Below are positions 1 through 6,419 of a stretch of DNA of 13,424 bases, piece after piece. A program made the translations under genes and the position numbers. This DNA is from JBMNTQ01 sp050945815 (lineage in GTDB: Bacteria > Bacillota > Clostridia > Christensenellales > JBMNTQ01), in NCBI GenBank assembly GCA_050945815.1, contig JBMNTQ010000037.1, positions 1 through 13,424 on the forward strand, written 5' to 3'. Numbering within the stretch: position 1 is the stretch's first letter; each line of letters opens with the position of its first letter. Below the pieces are notes generated by a model that was not told where the DNA came from, did not search any database, and worked only from the letters and a program-made list of their open reading frames with translations.

Positions 1-51
1 CGATATGTTGGTGTTTTGGAAGAAATCAACAAAGGGGGTTGCAAGATTCAT
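1..51 (-). CDS. Start of an unidentified gene running off the left edge (partial)
   Basis: Reading leftward from an ATG at 51-49 there are 17 open codons (MNLATPFVDFFQNTNIS) before the window ends. The start has a good ribosome binding site, AGGAG at 62-58, six bases upstream, and an extended -10 promoter-like sequence about 45 bases upstream. The fragment is too short to assign a family. Its position, divergent from the plus-strand catabolic genes, would suit a regulator or another pathway gene, but that is only inference from context. The combined promoter, ribosome binding site and start are why I call it rather than dismiss it. Confidence 0.42.
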   Translation of the reverse strand, partial: MNLATPFVDFFQNTNIS

Positions 52-95
52 GATAGTCTCCTGTTTTGTGATAGATAAAGTATTATTTATTAATT

Positions 96-104
96 AGTAT
101 AACA
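96..104 (-). promoter_or_regulatory. Extended -10 promoter for the left-edge minus-strand gene
   Basis: On the minus strand 104-96 reads TGTTATACT, an extended -10 (TGnTATAAT type) with one mismatch in the hexamer. No good -35 is seen 16-18 bases upstream, which extended -10 promoters tolerate. Transcription would start near 88, leaving a leader of about 37 bases before the ATG at 51. The 6-bp arms ATTTAT (85-90) and ATAAAT (104-109) form an inverted pair that brackets this element and could be an operator, though in AT-rich DNA such a pair may arise by chance. Confidence 0.38.
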
Positions 105-298
105 TAAATTCCGGTCTGCATAGTAGGGAAGATATAACTATAGTGCAAAAAAGCCCAATTTAAAGGGAATAGGCTGGATGGAGCTTGAGGGGAAAGCCTG
201 CCGCTGTTGTTTTTTACAGGAAGATAGTAATAGTAGTTAAATATAAATTTTACGCAAAGCATAACAGTGGTTTGAAAGAAATGAGTGGAGTGAAAGGG

Positions 299-304
299 TA
301 TAAT
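299..304 (+). promoter_or_regulatory. Candidate -10 box for the plus-strand operon
   Basis: A perfect TATAAT lies at 299-304. The best upstream hexamer is TTGAAA at 272-277, but the 21-base spacer is longer than the usual 16-18, so the promoter is weak or needs an activator. It is the best plus-strand candidate I see upstream of the M24 gene. Another, poorer option is TTTACA at 213-218 with TTAAAT at 237-242 (spacer 18). Confidence 0.25.
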
Positions 305-400
305 GGAGACAGAAAATGCAACAGGATCCTATCAAACGTTTCTTTTATACGCAGCCGAGATATTCTTATCGGAAATTTTCCATGGAATGACAGTATCAGT

Positions 401-426
401 ATCTAGTAACAAGATCTAGTAACAAG
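401..426. repeat. Exact tandem repeat, two 13-bp copies
   Basis: ATCTAGTAACAAG occurs twice head to tail at 401-413 and 414-426 with no mismatch and no spacer. It lies 120 bases upstream of the M24 gene, downstream of the candidate -10. A 13-bp period is slightly more than one helical turn, so a paired protein-binding site is possible. A replication-slippage duplication is equally possible. Confidence 0.9.
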
Positions 427-545
427 CGGACGGGCAATTCTGCCTGCCTGGGCGGTTATTTGGTGCGGGAAATCCCGTGCTTATGCCGAGCAAATAAGCG
501 CTTGTGCGCAAGTATTTTTTTAGAGTGAATGGGAGGATAATGAGA

Positions 546-1781
546 ATGAGAATCGGAACAACATTGGCGGATTGGGAAGACAGAATTGATATGCAGAAGC
601 TGCGTACCGAGCGTATGGAGAAGGCTCAGGTACAGCTTCGGGAAAAAGGGCTTGGAGCGATTTTGTGCTACGATTTTGACAACATTCGTTATATTACGGG
701 GACTGTGTCTGGTGAATGGGCGCGCAATAAGATGACCCGCTATTGCATTTTGCCGCAAAATGCCGGCCCTATCCTCTATGACCCGGCAGCGCCCACCAAG
801 CGGCGGGATTGCAGCTGGATTCCAAACGACCGCATTCGGCCGGCGCTGGGCTCGATGCGCGGCGCGATTCCTCTGGAAGTGAACAACATTGAAAAAGTGG
901 CTCGCGAAGTGAAGCAGGTTTTGGAAGAACATGGTGTGGGCAACATGCCTTTAGGCATGGACGTTTGCGACATTCCCCTGATCAAGGAGCTGGAGCGCCA
1001 AGGGATTGAGGTGGTGGACGGGCAGCAGGCTATGCTGGACGCGCGCATCATCAAGACCGATGATGAGATTAAGCTGCTGGAGATTTCCGCTGCTTATGCG
1101 GATGCAGCGTTTGACCTCGTGGTCAGGAACATTCGGCCCGGTGTGCGGGAAACGGATTTGGCGGCCATTGTCAATGATTTCTTGTTCCGTCAGGGTTCAG
1201 ATTTGGTGGAATGTGTTAACATCGCTACCGGCCCCAGAGCAATTCCCCATCCCCACCATCCGGCAGACCGTATGATACGGCCCAACGAAATTGTGTATGT
1301 GGATATTATGCATTCCTTTATGGGATATCGTACTTGCTACTACCGCACGTTCTCTTGCGGGCAGCCCTCGAAGGCGCAGTTGGAGGCCTTTGACAAGGCG
1401 CACAAATGGCTGTATGATGCTATGTCTGAGATTAAGGACGGAGCTACGACAGCGGATGTTGCTGCTCGTTGGCCTAAGGCTCAGGAATTTGGCTATAAAG
1501 ATGAGCGAGAAGCGTTCTTGGCGCAGTTTGCCCATGGGATTGGCCTGAGCATTTGGGAGAAGCCGGCTATTTCCAGGCTGTTTTCTTTGGATAATCCTTT
1601 TACGCTGAAGGAGAATATGGTATTTGCCATTGAGACGTATTGCCCGTCGGCGGACGGCAACGGCGGTGTTCGGATTGAGGAGGAAGTCGTGGTGACGAAG
1701 GATGGCTGCCGGATTATTACGAAATTCCCGCTGGATCATTTGATTTCCTGCGGTACGCCCGGTTGCGAAGTTTACGTTTAA
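546..1781 (+). CDS. M24-family (creatinase/aminopeptidase P fold) hydrolase-like protein with altered metal site
   Basis: The 411-residue protein has the two-domain layout of aminopeptidase P, creatinase and the DMSP lyase DddP: an N-terminal creatinase-like domain (about 1-165) and a C-terminal pita-bread domain. Four of the five usual M24 metal ligands are visible: Asp253, His330 (in AHGIG), Glu363 (in AIET) and Glu378 (in RIEEE). The fifth, an Asp expected 11 residues after Asp253, is Cys264 (in GYRTCYYRT). M24 relatives without normal metal ligation include creatinase-type enzymes acting on non-peptide substrates, so a small-molecule hydrolase or lyase is more likely than a general peptidase; this is inference. 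There is no signal peptide, so it should be cytosolic. I chose ATG 546, nine bases after GGGAGG (531-536). ATG 540 is too close, and GTG 504 lies upstream of that site. It is the first gene of the plus-strand series, 56 bases before the alcohol dehydrogenase. Confidence 0.85.
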   Translation: MRIGTTLADWEDRIDMQKLRTERMEKAQVQLREKGLGAILCYDFDNIRYITGTVSGEWARNKMTRYCILPQNAGPILYDPAAPTKRRDCSWIPNDRIRPALGSMRGAIPLEVNNIEKVAREVKQVLEEHGVGNMPLGMDVCDIPLIKELERQGIEVVDGQQAMLDARIIKTDDEIKLLEISAAYADAAFDLVVRNIRPGVRETDLAAIVNDFLFRQGSDLVECVNIATGPRAIPHPHHPADRMIRPNEIVYVDIMHSFMGYRTCYYRTFSCGQPSKAQLEAFDKAHKWLYDAMSEIKDGATTADVAARWPKAQEFGYKDEREAFLAQFAHGIGLSIWEKPAISRLFSLDNPFTLKENMVFAIETYCPSADGNGGVRIEEEVVVTKDGCRIITKFPLDHLISCGTPGCEVYV

Positions 1782-1837
1782 TCGAGGGGTCTGGCTCTTT
1801 TGAACAGAAAGTAGATTTAGAAAAGGGGGAGACAAAC

Positions 1838-2902
1838 ATGAAAGCGGCACGTTGGCATGCTAAAGGTGATATTCGTGTGGAAGACGTTCCGGAGCCTAAA
1901 GCCGGGCGGGACGAAGTGGTGATTAAGGTAAAGCGGTGTGGCATTTGCGGAACTGATTTGCATGAATATACGGATGGGCCTCAGGTGATTCGGGTGGGGT
2001 CTCCCCACCCCCTTACGGGGCATATGCCCCCTATCATCATGGGGCATGAGATAGCCGGTGATATTGTAGAATTGGGCCCGGATGTGGAGGGATTTTCCAT
2101 TGGCGACCGGGTTGTGGTTATGCCACTGAACCATTGCGGCAAGTGTTATTATTGCCGGCGGGGATTGGAACATCTGTGCAAAATATTTGGCAGCATGGGA
2201 CTGCAATGGTATTGGGGCGGCTTTGCAGAATATTGCATGGTAAAGGATTACCAGGTGATTAAGATACCCGATGAGATGACCTATGAGCAGGCGGCCTGTG
2301 TGGAACCGCTGGCGTTGGCCCTATATGGCATAGGGAGAGCCAACCAGAAAGTATCGGACGATGTGCTGATTACCGGCGGCGGCCCGACCGGGGTGTTTAC
2401 TTTGATGGGCTGCCGGGCGGCAGGGGCAGGCAAGGTTTTTGTTACGGAAGTTTTGGAGCATCGAGCTCAGCGTTGTATGGAATTTGGTGCGGATGCCGTG
2501 TATAATCCTACGGTTGACGACGTTTTCAGCGAGATACGCAAACAGACGGATGATTATGGCGTGGATGTGGCGTATGAATGCACAGGCAACGAGAATGCCA
2601 TGCAGGATTGCGTTAGCATTTTGAAGAAGCGCGGGATGTATGTGCAGAGCGGGCTGTCCATCGGAAAGGCGTCTTTTGATACGTTTAACGTAGCGTTCAA
2701 GGATTTAAACATGGTGGGGCTTTGGTGTTATAATTCCTATGATTTCCCGTCTACCATCAGCCAGATTGTGAATGGCGCTTGTCCGGTGGAGAAAAGCGTG
2801 ACCAAAGTGATTGGGCTGGACGAGATCGTGCCTGAGGGATTTGATACCCTGACGAAAGATAAGCAGGGCAAAGAGACGAAGATTCAAGTTAGCTTTGAAT
2901 AG
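1838..2902 (+). CDS. Zinc-dependent (R,R)-2,3-butanediol dehydrogenase-type alcohol dehydrogenase
   Basis: This 354-residue medium-chain dehydrogenase should interconvert a secondary alcohol and a ketone with NAD(H) in the cytosol. Visible are the catalytic zinc ligands Cys37 and the GHE motif (His70, Glu71) with Glu156 as the usual further ligand, the structural zinc lobe Cys100, Cys103, Cys106 and Cys114, the Rossmann motif GGGPTG (180-185), and Glu204 at the end of the second strand, which favours NAD over NADP. The opening MKAARWH and the HPLT segment before the GHE motif are typical of BdhA butanediol dehydrogenases rather than threonine or sorbitol dehydrogenases. The start at 1838 follows GGGGGAG (1826-1832). 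Downstream acetoin dehydrogenase genes support a diol to acyloin step, but the true substrate may be another vicinal diol or polyol. Confidence 0.85.
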   Translation: MKAARWHAKGDIRVEDVPEPKAGRDEVVIKVKRCGICGTDLHEYTDGPQVIRVGSPHPLTGHMPPIIMGHEIAGDIVELGPDVEGFSIGDRVVVMPLNHCGKCYYCRRGLEHLCKIFGSMGLQWYWGGFAEYCMVKDYQVIKIPDEMTYEQAACVEPLALALYGIGRANQKVSDDVLITGGGPTGVFTLMGCRAAGAGKVFVTEVLEHRAQRCMEFGADAVYNPTVDDVFSEIRKQTDDYGVDVAYECTGNENAMQDCVSILKKRGMYVQSGLSIGKASFDTFNVAFKDLNMVGLWCYNSYDFPSTISQIVNGACPVEKSVTKVIGLDEIVPEGFDTLTKDKQGKETKIQVSFE

Positions 2903-3263
2903 ACAAAGCGTGGACCTGTGCGACGGGTTTCCTGGCTAGGCTGGCTTGTAGATTCGAAAAGAGCTGGCATTTGCGACTGAAGCGGGGATGGCGGCATGTT
3001 GAGCAGAGTTTTCCTCCATAGATCTTCTTGTTCGATGCCGACGGGAAGGCGGCTTGGCTTGCCTTTCCGAATTCCTCTAAGACAGACGATGAAAAGGCGT
3101 CTCATCTTGCTGGGCGGTTGCCCTTGTATGACTGAAAATAGCTTGCGCGCGGATAGGCTAGGCCATGGAGCGGGAGGATTTGCTGCGTGCGGCAGATGCT
3201 TTTCTTCATGAAGTTACGGAAAAACGGGGGCAGCCTGAGGAAATGAGTGAAAGGGGCGGGACA
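2903..3263 (+). other. 361-bp gap between the alcohol dehydrogenase and iolG
   Basis: This is much longer than the other gaps in the series. It is GC-rich like the coding DNA, but I find no open frame with a credible ribosome binding site or recognisable product. The frame of iolG stays open back to an ATG at 3165, giving a 33-residue acidic N-terminal extension that the family lacks. No strong promoter or T-run terminator is seen. One clear hairpin (3042-3069) is described separately. It may be a degraded gene or a long leader. Confidence 0.55.
3042..3069 (+). other. Intercistronic RNA hairpin upstream of iolG
   Basis: The arms CGGGAAGGC (3042-3050) and GCCTTTCCG (3061-3069) can form nine base pairs, one of them G-U, around a 10-base loop. 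No T-run follows, so it is not a standard terminator. Eight bases of the left arm (GGGAAGGC) recur exactly in the hairpin at 4330-4351 on the other side of iolG. Confidence 0.5.
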
Positions 3264-4286
3264 ATGAAAAAAATTAAGACGGTGGCTGTGATCGGAACCG
3301 GACGGACCGGCCGGCTGCACAGCGAGAATATCTTAAACTCTTTCCGTGATGTGCATATCAAATATATATTGGATCCGTATTTGAGCGAGGATGCGGCGGC
3401 CTGGGCGACAGGCTGGGGCGTGGAACACATTGGCACCAGTGTGGACCCGGCTTTTGATGATCCGGAGGTGGATTGCGTGTTGATCTGTTCGCCGACGCCG
3501 ACCCACCCGGACTATATCATTCGTGCGGCTAAGGCGGGGAAAGACATTTTCTGTGAGAAGCCCATTGATCAGGATATCACTAAAATTCGCGAGGTGATTG
3601 AGGTTGTGGAACGTAGCGGCGTGAAGTTTATGGTGGCTTTCGTGCGCCGGTTTGACCACAACCATGCGAAAATTCGGCGTGTGGTACAGAGCGGGCAGTT
3701 GGGTAAGCCGGAGGTGGTTACGATTATTTCCCGGGACCCGGCGCCGCCTACAGAGGAATATATCCAACACAGCGGGGGCTTGTTTTTTGATATGATGATC
3801 CACGATTTCGATATGGCGCGCTATGTGACGGGCAGCGAGGTTGTGGAGGTTTATACGGAAGGAAGCATCTTGATCGACGATGTGTTTGCAAAATACGGCG
3901 ATGTGGACACGGCTGTGGTAACCTTGAAGTTTGCCAACGGAACCCTGGGGCAGATTACCAACAGCCGACGGACGGCATATGGCTACGACCAGCGGGTGGA
4001 AGTTTTCTGTGAGAAGGGTTGTATTCAGGATTTTAATAATACGCCGGATAATACGGCGATTAGCGCGGAGCAGGGTGTTTTGAGAGAAAAACCGCTGTAC
4101 TTTATGTTTGAGCGCTACAATGGGGCGTTTGCTGCGGAATTGCGTCACTTTTTCGACGCTGTGGATAAGGGCGAAGCGCCTAGCGTAGGCTTGCATGATG
4201 GCTTACAGGCATCGCTGATTGCTTTGGCGGCAAGAACTTCACTAGAACAACATAGGCCGATCAGAATTGCTGACTTGGGAGTGTAG
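3264..4286 (+). CDS. iolG: Gfo/Idh/MocA-family dehydrogenase, inositol 2-dehydrogenase type
   Basis: The 340-residue protein should oxidise a sugar or cyclitol hydroxyl to a ketone with NAD; for IolG this is myo-inositol to scyllo-inosose. The N-terminal Rossmann domain shows GTGRTG (11-16) and Asp37 placed to bind the NAD ribose. The family's EKP motif gives Lys99, and the segment GGLFFDMMIHDFDMARY (171-187) supplies Asp176 and His180, matching the catalytic Lys-Asp-His set of Bacillus IolG. Length is normal for the family. I chose ATG 3264, where the conserved MKKIKTVAVIG begins and GGGGCGGG lies just upstream, instead of ATG 3165. No iolB, C, D or E is nearby, so the inositol assignment rests on sequence only; other substrates such as scyllo-inositol or sugars are possible. 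A strong hairpin begins at its stop codon. Confidence 0.85.
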   Translation: MKKIKTVAVIGTGRTGRLHSENILNSFRDVHIKYILDPYLSEDAAAWATGWGVEHIGTSVDPAFDDPEVDCVLICSPTPTHPDYIIRAAKAGKDIFCEKPIDQDITKIREVIEVVERSGVKFMVAFVRRFDHNHAKIRRVVQSGQLGKPEVVTIISRDPAPPTEEYIQHSGGLFFDMMIHDFDMARYVTGSEVVEVYTEGSILIDDVFAKYGDVDTAVVTLKFANGTLGQITNSRRTAYGYDQRVEVFCEKGCIQDFNNTPDNTAISAEQGVLREKPLYFMFERYNGAFAAELRHFFDAVDKGEAPSVGLHDGLQASLIALAARTSLEQHRPIRIADLGV

Positions 4287-4412
4287 CGCAGAACGGAACT
4301 TCCTCCATTTTGTTTCGTTTTGCGCTAGAGGGAAGGCCTGTATGCCTTCCCGGACATTCCCGAGCAAAAGGCCCATGAACTTTTGAGGATTGCGCGGTAT
4401 GGAGGGCCTTGC
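4284..4412 (+). promoter_or_regulatory. Structured leader with three hairpins between iolG and acoA
   Basis: Three stems are visible in 129 bases. Stem 1 pairs 4284-4299 with 4312-4327 (16 pairs, two of them G-U; 12-base loop) and includes the iolG stop codon. Stem 2 pairs GGGAAGGC (4330-4337) with GCCTTCCC (4344-4351), loop of six. Stem 3 pairs AAGGCCC (4368-4374) with GGGCCTT (4404-4410), extendable by two pairs past a bulge (4364-4365 with 4411-4412). AAGGCC at 4333-4338 could instead pair with GGCCTT at 4405-4410, excluding stems 2 and 3, so a switch is conceivable. There is no T-run, so none is a standard terminator. It may process or stabilise the message or control acoA; that is inference. 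Confidence 0.5.
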
Positions 4413-4444
4413 CTGCCCTGCTGCGAAAGGAGTGTGTTGAAAAA

Positions 4445-5410
4445 TTGATTCCATTGGAGCGTAAACGATGGATTTACCAGACGATGAACCAAATTCGTGC
4501 CTTTGAACTCAAGGCGCAAAGCTTGTTTGAGGAAAATAAGCTGCGGGGCTCGGTGCATTTATATGCCGGAGAGGAAGCGATTGCCGCAGGGGTTTGCTCG
4601 CTTTTGAGAGAGGAGGACTACATCACCAGCACCCATCGAGGACACGGACATTGTATCGCCAAGGGGGCAACGCTGGACCGTTCGATGGCGGAATTGATGG
4701 GGAAGGCTACGGGCTATTGCAAAGGACGCAGCGGCTCGATGCATATTGCGGATTTTACTAAGGGGAACCTTGGAGCCAATGCGATTGTGGGCGGCGGTAT
4801 TCCCATTGCTGTGGGCGCGGGGCTGGCCAGCAAGCTGCGCAAGGACGACCGGGTGGCGGTTGCTTTTTTTGGGGACGGCGCCTCCAACCAGGGGACGTTT
4901 CATGAATCCTTGAATTTAGCTTCCCTGTGGAAGCTGCCGGTGCTTTTTGTTTGTGAAAACAATGGGTTTGGGATCTCTGTACCCCTTTGGCAGTCTACCT
5001 CTGTGGAGAAGATCAGCGTGCGCAGCGTGGGTTACGACATGGCGGGGGTGACAGTGGACGGAAATGACGCCTATGCTGTGTATGACGAAACGCAAAAAGC
5101 CATTGAGCGTGCACGCAGCGGCGGCGGCCCGACTTTGATTGAATGTATCACCTATCGGCATCTGGGACACTGGACCGGGGATCCGCAGCCCTATCGCAGC
5201 CGCGAGGCAGTGGAGGACTGGAAGGAGAACCGTGATCCTATTCGGATGATGCGGGAGCGATTGGTGGCGGACGGCGATTTTACGGCGGAAGAATTGGATG
5301 GCATTGAAAGGGCGGCTTTCCAAGAGGCTGAAGATGCGGCGCAATACGCTTTGGACAGCCCGGACCCAGACCCCGCCCAGGTTTTGGATGACGTTTTTTA
5401 TACGGGCTGA
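4445..5410 (+). CDS. acoA: Acetoin dehydrogenase-type complex, TPP-dependent E1 alpha subunit
   Basis: E1 alpha pairs with E1 beta to bind thiamine diphosphate and cleave an alpha-hydroxyketone, such as acetoin, passing the acyl-level fragment to lipoate on E2. The 321-residue protein has the TPP/magnesium motif GDGASNQG (143-150) ending at ENN (171-173), and the family segment STHRGHGH (62-69) typical of AcoA and PdhA. The active-site loop reads YRHLGHWTGD (237-246), where many relatives have a GHS segment. The start is uncertain: no ATG precedes the conserved region, and TTG 4445 fits the family length, lying 12 bases after AAAGGAG (4426-4432), a longer spacing than usual. TTG 4409 is an alternative giving 333 residues. 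It is followed after 14 bases by acoB. Pyruvate or branched-chain 2-oxoacid E1 is less likely, but the substrate is not provable here. Confidence 0.88.
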   Translation: MIPLERKRWIYQTMNQIRAFELKAQSLFEENKLRGSVHLYAGEEAIAAGVCSLLREEDYITSTHRGHGHCIAKGATLDRSMAELMGKATGYCKGRSGSMHIADFTKGNLGANAIVGGGIPIAVGAGLASKLRKDDRVAVAFFGDGASNQGTFHESLNLASLWKLPVLFVCENNGFGISVPLWQSTSVEKISVRSVGYDMAGVTVDGNDAYAVYDETQKAIERARSGGGPTLIECITYRHLGHWTGDPQPYRSREAVEDWKENRDPIRMMRERLVADGDFTAEELDGIERAAFQEAEDAAQYALDSPDPDPAQVLDDVFYTG

Positions 5411-5424
5411 GGAGGGAAAGAGAA

Positions 5425-6405
5425 ATGAGCGTAAAAAGCTATGCCGTGGCAATTAGGGACTGTATTGCCCAGGAGATGCGGCGGGATGACGCTGTGTTTG
5501 TTATGGGTGAGGATATTGAGACGTTAGGGGGCATCTTTGGTTGTACCCGGGATTTATATAAGGAGTTTGGCGCTGAGCGCGTACGCAACACTCCGATTTC
5601 TGAATCCTGTATTGTTGGGGCGGGAGTGGGCGCGGCCTGCGCCGGAATGCGCCCCATCGTTGAACTGATGTATATGGACTTTACCTTTGTTTCCATGGAT
5701 CAGATATTGAACCAGGCGGCCAAGACTCGGTATATCTTCGGCGGGAAGGCGCGGGTGCCATTGGTGATTCGGGGACAGCAGGGTGTGGGGCGGGGCAATG
5801 CTGCCACCCACAGCCAGAGCGTGGAGACGATTTTCATGCATATTCCCGGTATTAAGGTGGCTTGTCCGTCGACGCCGGCGGATGCGGCGGGGTTGCTGCG
5901 CAGCGCCATTCGTGACGATAACCCGGTGATTTTCTTCGAACATAAGGCCCTTTATACGACCAAGGGGGAAGTGAGCGACGACCCGGATTTTTGTATTGAA
6001 TTCGGTAAAGCGGATATCAAGCGGCCAGGGAAGGACGTTACCATTGTCGCTTCGCTTTTATATGTATCCAGGGCGCTGGAGGCGGCGCAGGAGCTGGCGA
6101 AGATGGGCATTGATGCAGAAGTGATTGACCCGCGGACGTTGGTGCCTTTGGACACGGAAACCATCGTGCAGTCGGTTAAGAAGACCGGGCGGCTGGTCGT
6201 TGTGCATGAGACCCACCGAACAGCCGGCTGGGGTGCGGAGGTTGCTGCTCAGGTGACGGAAGCAGCGTTTTGTTACCTGGATGCGCCGCCGCTGCGGCTA
6301 GGGGCGAAGGCATGTCCCTTGCCTTTTAACCTGGGACTAGAGAACGCGGTGGTGCCCAGCGTACAGGAGATTGTTCAGGCTGCCCGGGCTGCGTGCTACC
6401 GATAA
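5425..6405 (+). CDS. acoB: Acetoin dehydrogenase-type complex, E1 beta subunit
   Basis: The 326-residue transketolase-fold beta subunit completes the E1 active site across the alpha-beta interface. Visible are Glu60 in the TPISE motif, the residue expected to activate the TPP aminopyrimidine, and His129 in ATHSQS, matching the conserved catalytic-loop His of E1 beta. The VELMYMDF segment (79-86) is also typical. Length is normal for AcoB and PdhB. The start at 5425 has GGAGG (5411-5415) nine bases upstream, directly after the acoA stop, so the two are almost certainly translated from one message. The stop at 6403-6405 abuts the ribosome binding site of acoC. Confidence 0.93.
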   Translation: MSVKSYAVAIRDCIAQEMRRDDAVFVMGEDIETLGGIFGCTRDLYKEFGAERVRNTPISESCIVGAGVGAACAGMRPIVELMYMDFTFVSMDQILNQAAKTRYIFGGKARVPLVIRGQQGVGRGNAATHSQSVETIFMHIPGIKVACPSTPADAAGLLRSAIRDDNPVIFFEHKALYTTKGEVSDDPDFCIEFGKADIKRPGKDVTIVASLLYVSRALEAAQELAKMGIDAEVIDPRTLVPLDTETIVQSVKKTGRLVVVHETHRTAGWGAEVAAQVTEAAFCYLDAPPLRLGAKACPLPFNLGLENAVVPSVQEIVQAARAACYR

Positions 6406-6419
6406 GGAGGCAGGGGATT

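Larger units (their letters stand above)
52..545. other. Divergent intergenic control region, no convincing complete gene
   Basis: These 494 bases separate the left-edge minus-strand gene from the plus-strand catabolic genes. The part up to about 400 is AT-rich. It holds the minus-strand extended -10 (96-104), a plus-strand TATAAT (299-304), an exact 13-bp tandem repeat (401-426), and small inverted repeats near 498-512 just before a run of seven T at 514-521. Short open frames here (for example 303-419, 38 codons) have weak initiation signals and no recognisable family. Plus-strand transcripts starting near 311 would carry a leader of over 200 bases ahead of the M24 gene. Confidence 0.6.

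Noticed and set aside
185..406. 73-codon frame from a TTG in the AT-rich control region
   Set aside because: No ribosome binding site, composition is basic and AT-driven, and it overlaps promoter-like sequence.
303..419. 38-codon open frame beginning METENATGS, with AAGGG just upstream
   Set aside because: Its ATG overlaps the candidate TATAAT box, the frame ends inside the tandem repeat, and the product resembles nothing I recognise. It is most likely chance.
461..485. Possible sigma-54 (-24/-12) promoter, since acetoin operons are often sigma-54 dependent
   Set aside because: TGGTGC is present, but no GC doublet lies at the required spacing downstream, so the pattern fails.
498..521. Small hairpin CTTG-TGCG-CAAG followed closely by seven T ahead of the M24 gene
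   Set aside because: The stem has only four or five pairs and competes with an overlapping GCGC pairing; too weak to call a terminator or attenuator.
52..545. Known riboswitch (TPP, glycine, T-box) in the leader
   Set aside because: I see none of the conserved core sequences of these classes.
456..932. Long minus-strand frame opposite the M24 gene
   Set aside because: It is the antisense of clear M24 coding sequence; similar antisense frames lie opposite iolG, acoA, acoC and acoL and none has family motifs.
2996..3211. 71-codon frame in the gap between the alcohol dehydrogenase and iolG
   Set aside because: No convincing ribosome binding site and no protein-like motif; the Cys/Arg-rich composition looks like chance.
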